The notes beneath the pieces were generated by a model. That model was not told where the DNA came from. It saw only the letters and a program-made list of their open reading frames with translations, and searched no databases. A stretch of DNA of 64,000 nucleotides from Vibrio gelatinilyticus. Its GTDB lineage: Bacteria; Pseudomonadota; Gammaproteobacteria; Enterobacterales; Vibrionaceae. Where the stretch lies: positions 171,033 through 235,032 of the forward strand of contig NZ_JAJNNZ010000002.1 of the NCBI RefSeq assembly GCF_022836845.1. The letters run 5' to 3'. Positions 47,443 to 56,712 of this stretch are shown one piece after another. Each line of letters begins with the position of its first letter. The first letter of the stretch is position 1. Made by a program: the position numbers and the translations under genes.

Positions 47443-48456
47443 ATGGAACTCTTATGCCCAGCAGGAAACCTCCCTGCTTTAAAAACAGCGATCGATTGCG
47501 GTGCAGACGCGGTGTACATCGGTTTTAAGGATGACACCAATGCACGCCACTTCGCTGGCCTGAACTTTACAGGCAAAAAGCTCGAACGTGCTGTTCAGTA
47601 TGTCCATGACCATGGGAAGAAAATCCATGTCGCATTAAATACCTTTGCCCACCCTGATGGCTTTGAGCGTTGGACTAACGCCGTCGATCAAGCCGCTCAC
47701 TTAGGTGTAGACGCTCTCATCATTGCAGACATTGCTGTGCTTGAGTATGCGGCTCGAACTTACCCGCACCTCGAACTTCACTTGTCTGTTCAGGCATCAG
47801 TGACAAACGTGGCTGCTATCGACTATTATCAGCAAAACTTCAATGTTAAACGCGTTGTCCTACCTCGAGTACTGTCAATACATCAAGTTAAACAGCTCTC
47901 TCGTAATATGACGTCATCGGTTGAGCTCGAAGTGTTTGCATTTGGCAGCCTGTGCATCATGTCGGAGGGACGTTGTTACCTTTCGTCTTATCTAACGGGT
48001 GAGTCGCCTAACACGGTTGGCGCCTGCTCTCCGGCCAAGTTTGTGCGCTGGCAAGAAACGGAATCAGGCCTTGAGTCTCGCTTAAATAACATTTTAATTG
48101 ATCGTTATTCTGCTGGTGAAAATGCAGGATACCCAACGCTATGCAAGGGTCGCTTTGAAGCCGAAGTGGATGGCCAGCGTAAGCGCTACCATGCATTAGA
48201 AGAGCCGACGAGCCTAAACACACTATCAATGCTCCCTGAGCTTTTTGCCGCGAAGGTCGCGTCGGTGAAAATCGAAGGGCGTCAACGCAGCCCAGCCTAT
48301 GTTGAACAGGTAACTCGAACTTGGCGTGAAGCGATTGATCTCTATCAGCGCGATCCAGAGCAATACCAGGTGAAACAAGCTTGGAATGCAGCTCTGGCTA
48401 ATGTTTCAGAAGGTACGCAAACCACTTTGGGTGCTTACCACCGTAAGTGGCAATAA
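47443..48456 (+). CDS. ubiU: UbiU, Fe-S protein of O2-independent ubiquinone hydroxylation (U32 family)
   Basis: A 337-residue U32-family protein that in E. coli forms a heterodimer with UbiV, carries a 4Fe-4S cluster and hydroxylates the ring without oxygen, using prephenate. The four cluster cysteines are visible at C171, C178, C195 and C234, the same pattern as in E. coli UbiU shifted by two. The N-terminus MELLCPAGNLPALKTAIDCGADAVYIG is typical of the family. ubiV follows 18 bases later. Confidence 0.93.
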   Translation: MELLCPAGNLPALKTAIDCGADAVYIGFKDDTNARHFAGLNFTGKKLERAVQYVHDHGKKIHVALNTFAHPDGFERWTNAVDQAAHLGVDALIIADIAVLEYAARTYPHLELHLSVQASVTNVAAIDYYQQNFNVKRVVLPRVLSIHQVKQLSRNMTSSVELEVFAFGSLCIMSEGRCYLSSYLTGESPNTVGACSPAKFVRWQETESGLESRLNNILIDRYSAGENAGYPTLCKGRFEAEVDGQRKRYHALEEPTSLNTLSMLPELFAAKVASVKIEGRQRSPAYVEQVTRTWREAIDLYQRDPEQYQVKQAWNAALANVSEGTQTTLGAYHRKWQ

Positions 48457-48474
48457 ATAAGGGACAGAAAGAAT

Positions 48475-49353
48475 ATGAAATACGCACTAGGCCCTTTGCT
48501 TTATTTCTGGCCCAAGCAAGATGTAGAAAGCTTTTACCAACAAGCCAAAGAAAGCTCTGCTGATATCATTTATCTGGGTGAATCTGTATGCTCGAAGCGT
48601 CGCGAGATGAAACCCAAACACTGGTTTGACGTCGCCAAAGAACTATCCTTGGCCGGAAAACAAGTGGTTCTTTCAACAATGGCACTATTGGAAGCTCCAA
48701 GCGAAGTCAGTGTCATGAAGAAGTACATCGACAACGGTGACTTTGCCATTGAAGCCAATGACGTGTCGGCAATACAACTGGCCAGCGAAAAGAAAATACC
48801 TTTTATCGTGGGTCCTGCCGTTAACACCTACAACGCCCATACGCTGAGCCTATTTGCTAAACAGGGCATGATTCGTTGGTGTATGCCTGTTGAACTATCA
48901 CGTGAATGGTTAGTAAATGTGTTACAGCAGGCAGAAACCTTGGGGATTCGCAATCAGTTTGAGGTCGAAGTTTTCAGTTATGGCTACCTGCCGCTCGCGT
49001 ATTCTGCGCGCTGCTTTACTGCTCGCGCTGAAAACCGAGCTAAAGACGATTGTGAAACCTGCTGTATTAAGTACCCGACAGGTCTTCAGGTTGAAAGCCA
49101 GGAAGGTCAATCGGTGTTTAACCTCAATGGTATCCAAACTCAGTCTGGCTACTGCTACAATCTTGTCAACGACTTACCAAGTATGCAAGGTTTGGTGGAT
49201 GTGGTGCGCTTGAGTCCACTGGGCGTAGACACCTTTTCTGAAGTTGATCGTTTCAAAGCCAACCAAAACGGGCTGCAGCCTGTTGATGCCCTCAACCGTC
49301 AATGCAACGGCTACTGGCATCAGATCCCTGGCTTGGACATTAAGCAAATCTAA
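48475..49353 (+). CDS. ubiV: UbiV, Fe-S partner of UbiU (U32 family)
   Basis: A 292-residue U32-family protein, partner of UbiU. Cysteines C39, C180, C193 and C197 match the 4Fe-4S ligands of E. coli UbiV at the same numbers. An AGAAAG box precedes the ATG. A 9-bp hairpin at 49366-49387 separates it from the convergent MATE gene. Together with UbiT this completes the anaerobic ubiquinone set in the window. Confidence 0.93.
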   Translation: MKYALGPLLYFWPKQDVESFYQQAKESSADIIYLGESVCSKRREMKPKHWFDVAKELSLAGKQVVLSTMALLEAPSEVSVMKKYIDNGDFAIEANDVSAIQLASEKKIPFIVGPAVNTYNAHTLSLFAKQGMIRWCMPVELSREWLVNVLQQAETLGIRNQFEVEVFSYGYLPLAYSARCFTARAENRAKDDCETCCIKYPTGLQVESQEGQSVFNLNGIQTQSGYCYNLVNDLPSMQGLVDVVRLSPLGVDTFSEVDRFKANQNGLQPVDALNRQCNGYWHQIPGLDIKQI

Positions 49354-49365
49354 CCCCCGTAAATG

Positions 49366-49387
49366 GCCTGATGCACTCGCATCAGGC
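49366..49387. terminator. hairpin between ubiV and MATE gene
   Basis: GCCTGATGC-ACTC-GCATCAGGC is a perfect 9-bp stem between two convergent genes. T-runs are weak on both sides. Confidence 0.55.
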
Positions 49388-49388
49388 T

Positions 49389-50738
49389 CTATACTTTACT
49401 GTTGACCTCAGCTTGAGCGGTGTTTTGCACAGACAACGCTTTTAAATCCTTTGCGATCATCCACACGACGATCAAGCTCAATGCAATGTTTGATAACGGG
49501 TAAGCGATCCAAATCCCGGTAATAGAAAACAGCTTTGGCAGGACATACAAGAAAGGCAATTGAATCAGCATATTACCAATGGTGACGAACATCGCTTTGC
49601 CGCCATGATTGATCGCCTGGTAATACGCTGCGGCAATCAAAATAAAACCATCTAAGAACATAGAGAATAGATGTAGCCTGATCCCCGTCACGGTACTGTC
49701 AATAAGCTCTTGGTCGCTTGAATTAAAGATTGCGACCGATTGATAGGGGAAAATATTCAACGCGACAACAAAAATAAGCCCGCCGATGACGGCACTTAGC
49801 ATCGCCACATTGAACAGCTTTTTCATATTGTCTTGTCTGCGCGCTCCATAGTTAAAGCTCAGCAGTGGTTGCATCGCATTGGCAATCCCTTCTGCGATCA
49901 AATAATAGAGTGTAACGATGTAGCCCAATATGGCATAAGCCCCTACCAATACCACTGAGCCGTAGTCTGCAAATAGCATATTATGTATGGCGATCATAAA
50001 TGAGCCATAGGCGTACATAAAAAAACTGGATATACCAATACTGACAATACGAGGAATACACTGCAGCTGAAGTACAAAATCAGACGCACGTAATCTTAAG
50101 TTGGCCTTAGAAGAGAAGAAATAGGCGACACCAAAGATCGTGACCACACCTTGAGAGAGCATGGTTGCAATCGCCGCGCCTGTTAGTTCCCATTGCCACA
50201 CAGCAATCAGGAGGTAGTCTAAGACGATGTTTAATAATGCCCCCAGCACCATTAAAGCTGTCGCCACATTTGGACTGTCGTCATTACGAAGTAGAAAAGG
50301 GACCGCTATCGAGCCTAAGCTAAACACACTGCCAAATATCAAGATATCTAAGTATTGCATTGCCAATACGTGCATTTGTCCCTGCGAGCCTTGAAGTAGC
50401 AAAAACAGATCTGAGTATTGCCATAATAGTGCTGCTACAACTGGGCTTAGAAAAGCCAATAGCATTAAACCAGTTGCCAGTATTTGCTTCGCTTCACAGA
50501 GTTTACCTTCACCTTGTTTTATCGATGCCAATGCCCCTGTACCCACACCTATCATCATCCCAATACCAAGGATGATGCTTATAACAGGCCAAGCGACATT
50601 GATTCCGGCTAAGCCATCACTGCCCATATATTGGCCAATAAAAACACCATCAACGACTTGATATAAGCCATTGACGAGCATAGCGGCAATTGTCGGGATA
50701 GCGTAACGGCCGAATTGACGGTAAATCGATGTTTGCAT
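49389..50738 (-). CDS. MATE-family efflux transporter
   Basis: A 449-residue inner-membrane protein with about twelve hydrophobic segments, in the MATE/DinF superfamily (MepA-like: GVFIGQYMGSDGLAGINVAWPV near residue 31, EGIANAMQPLLSFNYGA near 275). These proteins usually export cationic drugs or metabolites using Na+ or H+. GAGAGAC precedes the ATG. It lies 48 bases after a marR-type gene in the same direction, so the two probably form an operon with MarR-controlled efflux. The substrate is unknown. Confidence 0.88.
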   Translation of the reverse strand: MQTSIYRQFGRYAIPTIAAMLVNGLYQVVDGVFIGQYMGSDGLAGINVAWPVISIILGIGMMIGVGTGALASIKQGEGKLCEAKQILATGLMLLAFLSPVVAALLWQYSDLFLLLQGSQGQMHVLAMQYLDILIFGSVFSLGSIAVPFLLRNDDSPNVATALMVLGALLNIVLDYLLIAVWQWELTGAAIATMLSQGVVTIFGVAYFFSSKANLRLRASDFVLQLQCIPRIVSIGISSFFMYAYGSFMIAIHNMLFADYGSVVLVGAYAILGYIVTLYYLIAEGIANAMQPLLSFNYGARRQDNMKKLFNVAMLSAVIGGLIFVVALNIFPYQSVAIFNSSDQELIDSTVTGIRLHLFSMFLDGFILIAAAYYQAINHGGKAMFVTIGNMLIQLPFLYVLPKLFSITGIWIAYPLSNIALSLIVVWMIAKDLKALSVQNTAQAEVNSKV

Positions 50739-50785
50739 GACGTCTCTCTATCGGATGGCTAATCGCACAGAATAAAGCGTGATAA

Positions 50786-51199
50786 TCATTGGCGAAACGC
50801 TTTTGTTAGTAAGGAATCGAGCTGTTTTTTTTCATTAGAGTTCAGCTTGCAGCATAGCTTAGTTGCAATCGTTTTATAGATTTCAATCTCAGACAATAGC
50901 GATTGTTCTGCTTTGGCGGTTAACCTGACTCTTTTTACCCGAGCATCATCAGAGCAGTTAACCACCTCCACTAACTCCTTACACTCTAGGCGCTTTACCA
51001 TGTTACTTGCAGATGGTTTCGATACATTCATTTCCAGCGCAAGATCGGTCAGTCGTATCGACTTTTTAGACAACTGAATGCTCTTAAGATAATCGTATTC
51101 ATTAAAGCTCAGATGCGCGAGGGGATCGTGACTCTTCGATACTCTCCACACCTTAGCGGTCAGACGTTCAATTTTTTCCAAATTGCTTTCAATAGTCAT
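50786..51199 (-). CDS. MarR-family transcriptional regulator
   Basis: A 137-residue winged-helix protein. The DNA-binding segment LTDLALEMNVSKPSASNMVKRLECKELVE, followed by the wing CSDDARVKRVRLT, is typical of MarR. The ATG at 51199 is preferred over a TTG at 51211. It is first of a two-gene unit with the MATE exporter. A perfect 19-base palindrome 14 bases upstream is the likely autoregulatory operator. Confidence 0.9.
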   Translation of the reverse strand: MTIESNLEKIERLTAKVWRVSKSHDPLAHLSFNEYDYLKSIQLSKKSIRLTDLALEMNVSKPSASNMVKRLECKELVEVVNCSDDARVKRVRLTAKAEQSLLSEIEIYKTIATKLCCKLNSNEKKQLDSLLTKAFRQ

Positions 51200-51212
51200 T
51201 GGCAAGCTCAAT

Positions 51213-51231
51213 TAGTTAGCCTGGCTAACTA
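51213..51231. promoter_or_regulatory. 19-base palindromic operator candidate for the MarR protein
   Basis: TAGTTAGCCTGGCTAACTA is a perfect palindrome around a central T, located between the marR start and its promoter region. Size and place fit a MarR dimer site. Confidence 0.7.
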
Positions 51232-51257
51232 TATTATGCCAATAATCGCACTTATTC

Positions 51258-51297
51258 AAAAAAAAAAGACACCGGCTTATTGACCAGTGTCTTTTGA
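51258..51297 (-). terminator. terminator of nlpI
   Basis: AAGACACTGG-loop-CCGGTGTCTT (51267-51293, one G-T pair) is followed by a ten-T run on the minus strand. Confidence 0.88.
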
Positions 51298-51339
51298 AAA
51301 AATGGATAAGTTCAACTCTATTAGGTCGTGATTATCTCG

Positions 51340-52272
51340 TTAGCTTTCGCTATCAGCAGCCTCTTTTTGAGCTTGCTCTTCTTTGGCTTTTTGCAACTGC
51401 TCAGCTCTGACTTGCTCGAAAATTTTTGTCAGCTCCAAAAATGCGTACTTATGCTCAGCGTAATCAAAAACGTTTTGTGCGATCGCTAATTTATACATAG
51501 ATACCGCAGCTGCATATTGGCCCTCAATTTGGTGCCTTTTTGCCAGGTAAAAATACACTTCTGTGAGACGTTCAGCCAGAACCGTGTTATCTCTACTCCC
51601 AGCTAACACAGCTTTGAAAGCTTCTTCCTCTGTGATGTTGTTGAGAGTCAAGGCCACTAGTATCCAGCCCCAGTCATCGTTTCGAGCTTGATAACGTTTC
51701 TCTAGGGTTATCGAGGCTTCCATCGGGCCCACTTCACGAGAGATAATGTAGAGCCATAGCGCTCGATAAGGGTCCGTTGGGTTTTCTTTGTAATACGTTG
51801 TCATACCTTCGATGGCTAGAGGTAGCCTATCTCCGTAATAAAGCGCTATCGCTCGATTACGCAGGGCATAAGAATTGGCGGGATCAAGCTCTAAACTCGA
51901 ATCAAATGCTTCATAAGCAGAGTCGAAGTCACCGATTTGTGTAAAGTACTGACCAACCTGGTTAAATACCACAGATTGAGCAGGGTTCAATTGTAATGAT
52001 TGATTAAAATCGAGTTGAGCCAGATCTCTTAACCCTAAGCTGTTGTAGTACGAACCTCGCTCAAAGTGCATTTTTGCTCGTACGTTATCTTCAAGATCAG
52101 TGCGCTGCAACAGCTGGCTTAAACGCGCTACTTGGATTTCATATTGCACGTTGGCTTGCAATGGGACGGCCATCGGTGGATTTAACCACTGTTTGTCCAT
52201 ATCTGCCGAGTTTGATGCACATCCGGTTAAGGTAACTAGAAGGCCTAAACTAAAAAACTGAAACCACTTCAC
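51340..52272 (-). CDS. nlpI: lipoprotein NlpI
   Basis: A 310-residue outer-membrane lipoprotein. The lipobox LTGC is at residues 15-18, followed by TPR-type helical repeats (AQLDFNQSLQLNPAQSVVFNQVGQY and others). In E. coli NlpI is an adaptor for peptidoglycan hydrolases and the Prc protease. The C-terminus has a long Glu/Gln/Ala/Lys-rich helix (QAKEEQAQKEAADSES-like). It follows pnp, the conserved order. Confidence 0.95.
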   Translation of the reverse strand: MKWFQFFSLGLLVTLTGCASNSADMDKQWLNPPMAVPLQANVQYEIQVARLSQLLQRTDLEDNVRAKMHFERGSYYNSLGLRDLAQLDFNQSLQLNPAQSVVFNQVGQYFTQIGDFDSAYEAFDSSLELDPANSYALRNRAIALYYGDRLPLAIEGMTTYYKENPTDPYRALWLYIISREVGPMEASITLEKRYQARNDDWGWILVALTLNNITEEEAFKAVLAGSRDNTVLAERLTEVYFYLAKRHQIEGQYAAAVSMYKLAIAQNVFDYAEHKYAFLELTKIFEQVRAEQLQKAKEEQAQKEAADSES

Positions 52273-52298
52273 GTATAACTCTCCTTATTAACGCGCAC

Positions 52299-52321
52299 AA
52301 AAAAGGGGGCGACTGCCCCCT
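52299..52321 (-). terminator. terminator of pnp
   Basis: GGGGGC-GACT-GCCCCC (52305-52320) is followed by TTTTTTG on the minus strand, between pnp and nlpI. Confidence 0.88.
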
Positions 52322-52363
52322 CTTTATAGCACGCTTTGATGCTTAGTGTATGAGAAACACTAA

Positions 52364-54490
52364 TTATTCTGCGCTTGGCGCTGCTTTTTCTTCTGCAGCT
52401 GGAGCTTCAACGGCTTCTTTCATGCTCAGACGTACACGGCCCTGACGATCAATCTCAAGTACTTTAACTTGAACTTCTTGACCTTCTTTCAGGTAATCCG
52501 ATACCTTCTCAACACGCTCGTTCGCGATTTGAGAAATGTGTACTAGGCCATCTTTACCTGGAAGAATCGTAACGAAAGCGCCGAAGTCAGCAAGACGGGC
52601 AACTTTACCAGTGTAGATGCGACCCACTTCAACTTCTGCTGTGATCTCTTCGATACGACGGATAGCTTCTTTCGCTGCAGCGCCTTCAGTAGCTGCGATC
52701 TTGATAGTACCGTCGTCTTCGATTTCGATAGTTGTACCCGTTTCTTCTGTTAGAGCACGGATTACAGCACCACCTTTACCGATAACGTCTTTGATCTTCT
52801 CTGAACTGATCTTCATCGTGTGGATACGAGGAGCGAACTCAGAGATATCTTCGCGAGCACCAGAGATAGCGTCATCCATAACAGATAGGATGTGCTTACG
52901 AGCACCTTGCGCTTGGTTAAGAGCAATTTGCATGATCTCTTTCGTGATACCTTCGATCTTGATATCCATCTGCAGTGCAGTGATACCTTCGTTAGTACCC
53001 GCTACTTTAAAGTCCATGTCACCCAGGTGATCTTCATCGCCAAGGATGTCAGAAAGAACAACAAAGTCGTCGCCTTCTTTAACAAGACCCATTGCGATAC
53101 CCGCAACAGACGCTTTGATTGGTACACCAGCATCCATAAGAGCCAGAGAAGTACCACATACAGAAGCCATAGAAGAAGAACCGTTAGATTCTGTGATTTC
53201 CGATACAACACGTACTGTGTACGGGAATTCATCAACAGACGGCATTACAGCTTGGATACCACGCTTAGCCAGTTTACCGTGACCAATTTCACGACGCTTT
53301 GGTGAACCCACAAAGCCAGTTTCACCTACACAGTATGGAGGGAAGTTGTAGTGTAGAAGGAAGTGGTCTTTCTTCTCACCCATTAGACTGTCAATGATCT
53401 GAGCGTCACGTTGAGTACCCAAAGTCGCAGTCACTAGCGCTTGAGTTTCACCACGTGTAAACAGAGAAGAACCGTGAGTACGTGGAAGTACACCAGTACG
53501 AACGTCAAGCGCACGAACCATGTCTTTTTCACGACCATCGATACGTGGGTTACCCGCGATGATACGGCTACGTACAACGTTTTTCTCTAGAGAACCAAGC
53601 ATGCCGCGGATTTCGCGCTCGTCTTGCTCTTCATCTTCAGCCAAAATGGCTTCAACAACGTCGTTCTTAATTGCGCCAACTTGCTCGTAACGAGCCATTT
53701 TCTCTGTGATTTGGTATGCATCAGAAAGACGAGTTTCAGCAAGCTCAGCTACTTTAGCTTTTAGCTCTGTGTTGACTTCAGGAGCAGTCCAATCCCAAGA
53801 TGGCGTGGCTACTTCAGCAGCAAACTCGTTGATCGCTTTGATCACAACTTGTTGTTGATCGTGACCGTAAACAACAGCAGAAAGCATCTCTTCTTCTGAT
53901 AGATTATCAGCTTCAGATTCAACCATTAGTACTGCGCCTTCTGTACCAGACACAACGAGGTCTAGTTTAGAATTTTCAAGCTCAGTGTTTGACGGGTTAA
54001 GTACCAATTCGCCATCGATGTGACCAACACGTGCCGCACCAATTGGGCCATTGAAAGGAACGCCAGCAATCGCTAGTGCTGCTGATGTACCAATCATAGT
54101 AATCATATCTGGGTTTACGTCTGGGTTGATAGAAACAACCGTAGCGATAACCTGAACTTCGTTTTTAAACGCACTTGGGAATAGTGGACGGATTGGACGG
54201 TCGATAAGACGAGCCGTTAGTGTTTCCGCTTCAGAAGGACGACCTTCACGCTTAAAGAAACCACCTGGGATTTTACCTGCCGCGTAAGTGCGCTCTTGGT
54301 AGTTAACCGTCAATGGGAAAAAATCTTGACCCGCTACCGCTTCTTTTTTCGCGACAACCGATACAAATACAGAAGTGTCATCCATTGTTGCCATAACAGC
54401 AGCAGTTGCTTGACGAGCCATAACGCCAGTTTCTAGCGTTACTGTGTGGTTGCCGTATTGAAACGACTTAACAACTGGTTTTTCGAACAT
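52364..54490 (-). CDS. pnp: polyribonucleotide nucleotidyltransferase (PNPase)
   Basis: A 708-residue phosphorolytic 3'-5' exoribonuclease and degradosome subunit. Two RNase-PH-like halves are followed by a KH domain ([22 protein letters not shown], about residue 555) and an S1 domain ([18 protein letters not shown], about 622). The ATG at 54490 has AAGGAAA 6 bases upstream; eight extra residues encoded upstream are not used. The leader carries several hairpins, as expected for an RNase III/PNPase-autoregulated gene. Confidence 0.97.
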   Translation of the reverse strand: MFEKPVVKSFQYGNHTVTLETGVMARQATAAVMATMDDTSVFVSVVAKKEAVAGQDFFPLTVNYQERTYAAGKIPGGFFKREGRPSEAETLTARLIDRPIRPLFPSAFKNEVQVIATVVSINPDVNPDMITMIGTSAALAIAGVPFNGPIGAARVGHIDGELVLNPSNTELENSKLDLVVSGTEGAVLMVESEADNLSEEEMLSAVVYGHDQQQVVIKAINEFAAEVATPSWDWTAPEVNTELKAKVAELAETRLSDAYQITEKMARYEQVGAIKNDVVEAILAEDEEQDEREIRGMLGSLEKNVVRSRIIAGNPRIDGREKDMVRALDVRTGVLPRTHGSSLFTRGETQALVTATLGTQRDAQIIDSLMGEKKDHFLLHYNFPPYCVGETGFVGSPKRREIGHGKLAKRGIQAVMPSVDEFPYTVRVVSEITESNGSSSMASVCGTSLALMDAGVPIKASVAGIAMGLVKEGDDFVVLSDILGDEDHLGDMDFKVAGTNEGITALQMDIKIEGITKEIMQIALNQAQGARKHILSVMDDAISGAREDISEFAPRIHTMKISSEKIKDVIGKGGAVIRALTEETGTTIEIEDDGTIKIAATEGAAAKEAIRRIEEITAEVEVGRIYTGKVARLADFGAFVTILPGKDGLVHISQIANERVEKVSDYLKEGQEVQVKVLEIDRQGRVRLSMKEAVEAPAAEEKAAPSAE

Positions 54491-54766
54491 TGTATTTCCT
54501 TTTATCCAGAACATTCTGGATTGAGTGTTGATTGGCTCAAGGCATCACATATCGCGACTAGTGCAAGTCGCCTACAGACATAGCTTCTAGGTATCGCCAC
54601 CTAGAGGGCAATGTACAAGCTGACTTGGAATAGTCGCGACCTAATGGTCGACTAATTGGACTGCAATGCAATGAGTGAAGCATTAGAACCGGTCAATCGG
54701 TTCCAACGGGACGTAGTATAAACTACTTAATGCAATTTATGCTAATAACAGCGAAATTTAGGCGTC
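54491..54766 (-). promoter_or_regulatory. structured leader between rpsO and pnp
   Basis: About 276 bases with no gene but five predicted stems: TCCAGA/TCTGGA (54505-54520, just before the ribosome-binding site), GCGACT/AGTCGC (54554-54571), TCTAGGT/ACCTAGA (54586-54605), CGACC/GGTCG (54637-54650), and GAACCG/CGGTTC (54686-54703). In E. coli this leader is cut by RNase III and controls pnp. The SraG RNA of E. coli comes from the same gap, but I could not recognise it here. Confidence 0.6.
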
Positions 54767-54793
54767 AAAAAAGGGGCATATAGCCCCTTTTAT
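54767..54793 (-). terminator. terminator of rpsO
   Basis: AAAAGGGGC-loop-GCCCCTTTT followed by TTTTTTGAC on the minus strand, 26 bases past the rpsO stop. Confidence 0.85.
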
Positions 54794-54818
54794 ACAAACT
54801 GTTCTATGCAGACGCTGA

Positions 54819-55088
54819 TTAGCGACGTAGACCTAGACGTTTGATTAGATCTTGGTAGCGAGCTAGATTTTTACCTTTTAGGTAATCTAGAAGCTTACGA
54901 CGGCTAGAAACCATACGTAGTAGACCACGACGGCTGTGGTGATCGCCTTTGTGTGCTTTGAAGTGACCTTGAAGGTGGTTGATAGAAGCGGTAAGTAGAG
55001 CTACTTGAACTTCAGGTGAACCAGTATCGCCTTCACTTTGAGCGTATTCAGCAACGATTGCTGCTTTAGTTTCTGCATTCAGAGACAT
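54819..55088 (-). CDS. rpsO: 30S ribosomal protein S15
   Basis: An 89-residue primary 16S rRNA-binding protein of the standard length. [14 protein letters not shown] and [21 protein letters not shown] are the conserved segments. A strong promoter lies at 55163-55191. In E. coli S15 represses its own translation by trapping the ribosome on a leader pseudoknot; whether this leader folds the same way was not worked out. Confidence 0.98.
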   Translation of the reverse strand: MSLNAETKAAIVAEYAQSEGDTGSPEVQVALLTASINHLQGHFKAHKGDHHSRRGLLRMVSSRRKLLDYLKGKNLARYQDLIKRLGLRR

Positions 55089-55162
55089 AATTCTCTCCTA
55101 ATAAGAGTAAGTTTAATAGTTGTAGCAGCCAATCTCTGATTCAGCCGCTACGCGAAGCGCGA

Positions 55163-55191
55163 ATTATAGGGAAGTTTATCTAAGGGTGCAA
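55163..55191 (-). promoter_or_regulatory. rpsO promoter
   Basis: On the minus strand TTGCAC (55191-55186) and a perfect TATAAT (55168-55163) are spaced 17 bases apart, about 75 bases before rpsO. Confidence 0.75.
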
Positions 55192-55270
55192 TAGTTAACG
55201 GGTGTTAAAATAATAAAGGCAAGTAGATTTAAGCTAACCCACCCTTTAACTTATCTCGACAGCCAGCCGT

Positions 55271-56218
55271 TTATTCTATTTCCTCAGAGAAAACAACTAA
55301 GCGCTTTGGAGCCACTTTTCCGTTACTATCAATCGTCGCGACACCAATAAATAACTTCTCGTCACCACTGGTCATGCGCACGGTGCCTTCTAATGGTGCG
55401 CCAGAAACTTGAACGGGCATACCATGTTGAACCAGGTCGGTCAGTTCCTCATTCATGTTCACTTCAGGCAAGTCTTCTACTGCAGTATCCATTGGCATAA
55501 GCAGTGGATCAAGAAGCTCTCTTGGTGCAATTTCATCACGTTCAGCTTGAGCCAATAGCTCATTTAGCTGCTCTAATGTCACCATTTTCTCATACGGATA
55601 CTTTGCGACTCCAGTACGACGTAGGTAAGTGACATGCGCACCACAACCGAGCATTTCGCCAAGGTCGTCAGTAATGGTTCGAATGTAAGTCCCTTTTGAA
55701 CAATGGACTTCCATTTCAATCTCATCGCCTTCAAAGCGAAGTAACTCGATTGAATAGACTGTGATTTTGCGAGACTCGCGCGGAACCTCAACGCCTTCAC
55801 GGGCATACTCATATAGCGGGCGACCTTGATACTTCAATGCTGAAAACATAGAAGGAATTTGATCGGTTTCACCTTTAAAGCTAGCGACACATCGCTCAAG
55901 TTGCTCGCGCGTTACGTTCACGTCACGAGTTTCAACGACTTCACCATCAGAATCAGACGTATTGGTACGCTCGCCAAGCTTAGCTTTCACAACATAACGT
56001 TTATCTGAATCCAATAAGAACTGAGAAAACTTCGTTGCTTCACCTAAACAAATAGGCAGCATGCCGGTCGCTAAAGGATCAAGCGCACCAGTATGACCGG
56101 CTTTTTGCGCAAAATAGAGTCGCTTAACTTTTTGCAAAGCATCGTTTGACGAAATCCCGGTTGGCTTATCAAGCAAGATAACCCCATGAACTGGACGACC
56201 TTTACGACGACGAGCCAT
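55271..56218 (-). CDS. truB: tRNA pseudouridine(55) synthase TruB
   Basis: A 315-residue enzyme that makes pseudouridine 55 in the T-loop of tRNAs. The catalytic aspartate is in [16 protein letters not shown] (about residues 35-50). [11 protein letters not shown] and a C-terminal PUA-like domain are present. Its ATG overlaps the rbfA stop by one base (TAATG). Confidence 0.97.
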   Translation of the reverse strand: MARRRKGRPVHGVILLDKPTGISSNDALQKVKRLYFAQKAGHTGALDPLATGMLPICLGEATKFSQFLLDSDKRYVVKAKLGERTNTSDSDGEVVETRDVNVTREQLERCVASFKGETDQIPSMFSALKYQGRPLYEYAREGVEVPRESRKITVYSIELLRFEGDEIEMEVHCSKGTYIRTITDDLGEMLGCGAHVTYLRRTGVAKYPYEKMVTLEQLNELLAQAERDEIAPRELLDPLLMPMDTAVEDLPEVNMNEELTDLVQHGMPVQVSGAPLEGTVRMTSGDEKLFIGVATIDSNGKVAPKRLVVFSEEIE

Positions 56219-56613
56219 TACTCTTCGTCCTCGCGACCTGCTTCTTTTTGTTTGCGCTTGTCATCACTCAATACTTCGCTAACGAGGTTAGACATACGCA
56301 TACCCTCGACCAGTGTATTGTCGTAAGTAAAACGCACTTCGGGCGTTAAACGTAAACGAATACGCTTACCCAGCATCATACGGATCTGAACCTCATGTTC
56401 TTTCAACGCTTCAAGGCTCGATTCTGGTGTTTGCTCACCCACACAAAGGAAAGTGACAAATACTTTTGCATAAGCAAGATCACGTGACACTTCGACATCA
56501 GAAATCGTCACCATACCAATGCGGGAATCACGAACTTCACGCTGTAAAATCAGCGCCAATTCTTTTTGTAATTGCTGCGACACGCGCTGCGTGCGGCTAA
56601 ATTCTTTTGACAT
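56218..56613 (-). CDS. rbfA: ribosome-binding factor A
   Basis: A 131-residue KH-fold protein for 16S 5' end maturation and cold adaptation. [20 protein letters not shown] and [13 protein letters not shown] match the family. The ATG at 56613 is preferred over a GTG at 56625. A GC-rich terminator-like stem precedes it at 56636. Confidence 0.96.
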   Translation of the reverse strand: MSKEFSRTQRVSQQLQKELALILQREVRDSRIGMVTISDVEVSRDLAYAKVFVTFLCVGEQTPESSLEALKEHEVQIRMMLGKRIRLRLTPEVRFTYDNTLVEGMRMSNLVSEVLSDDKRKQKEAGREDEE

Positions 56614-56631
56614 TTCTTTTCTCACTATAGG

Positions 56632-56657
56632 AAAAATGGGGGGCTTGCGCCCCCCAT
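56632..56657 (-). terminator. internal terminator/attenuator between infB and rbfA
   Basis: ATGGGGGGC-TTGC-GCCCCCCAT is a perfect 9-bp stem followed by TTTTTCC on the minus strand, in the 99-base gap. The form is that of a true terminator inside a conserved operon. Confidence 0.75.
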
Positions 56658-56712
56658 GGTGTATTCAACAACCATTACTACTAATTAAAAAAGTCAGCAG
56701 CAATTTTGTCAA

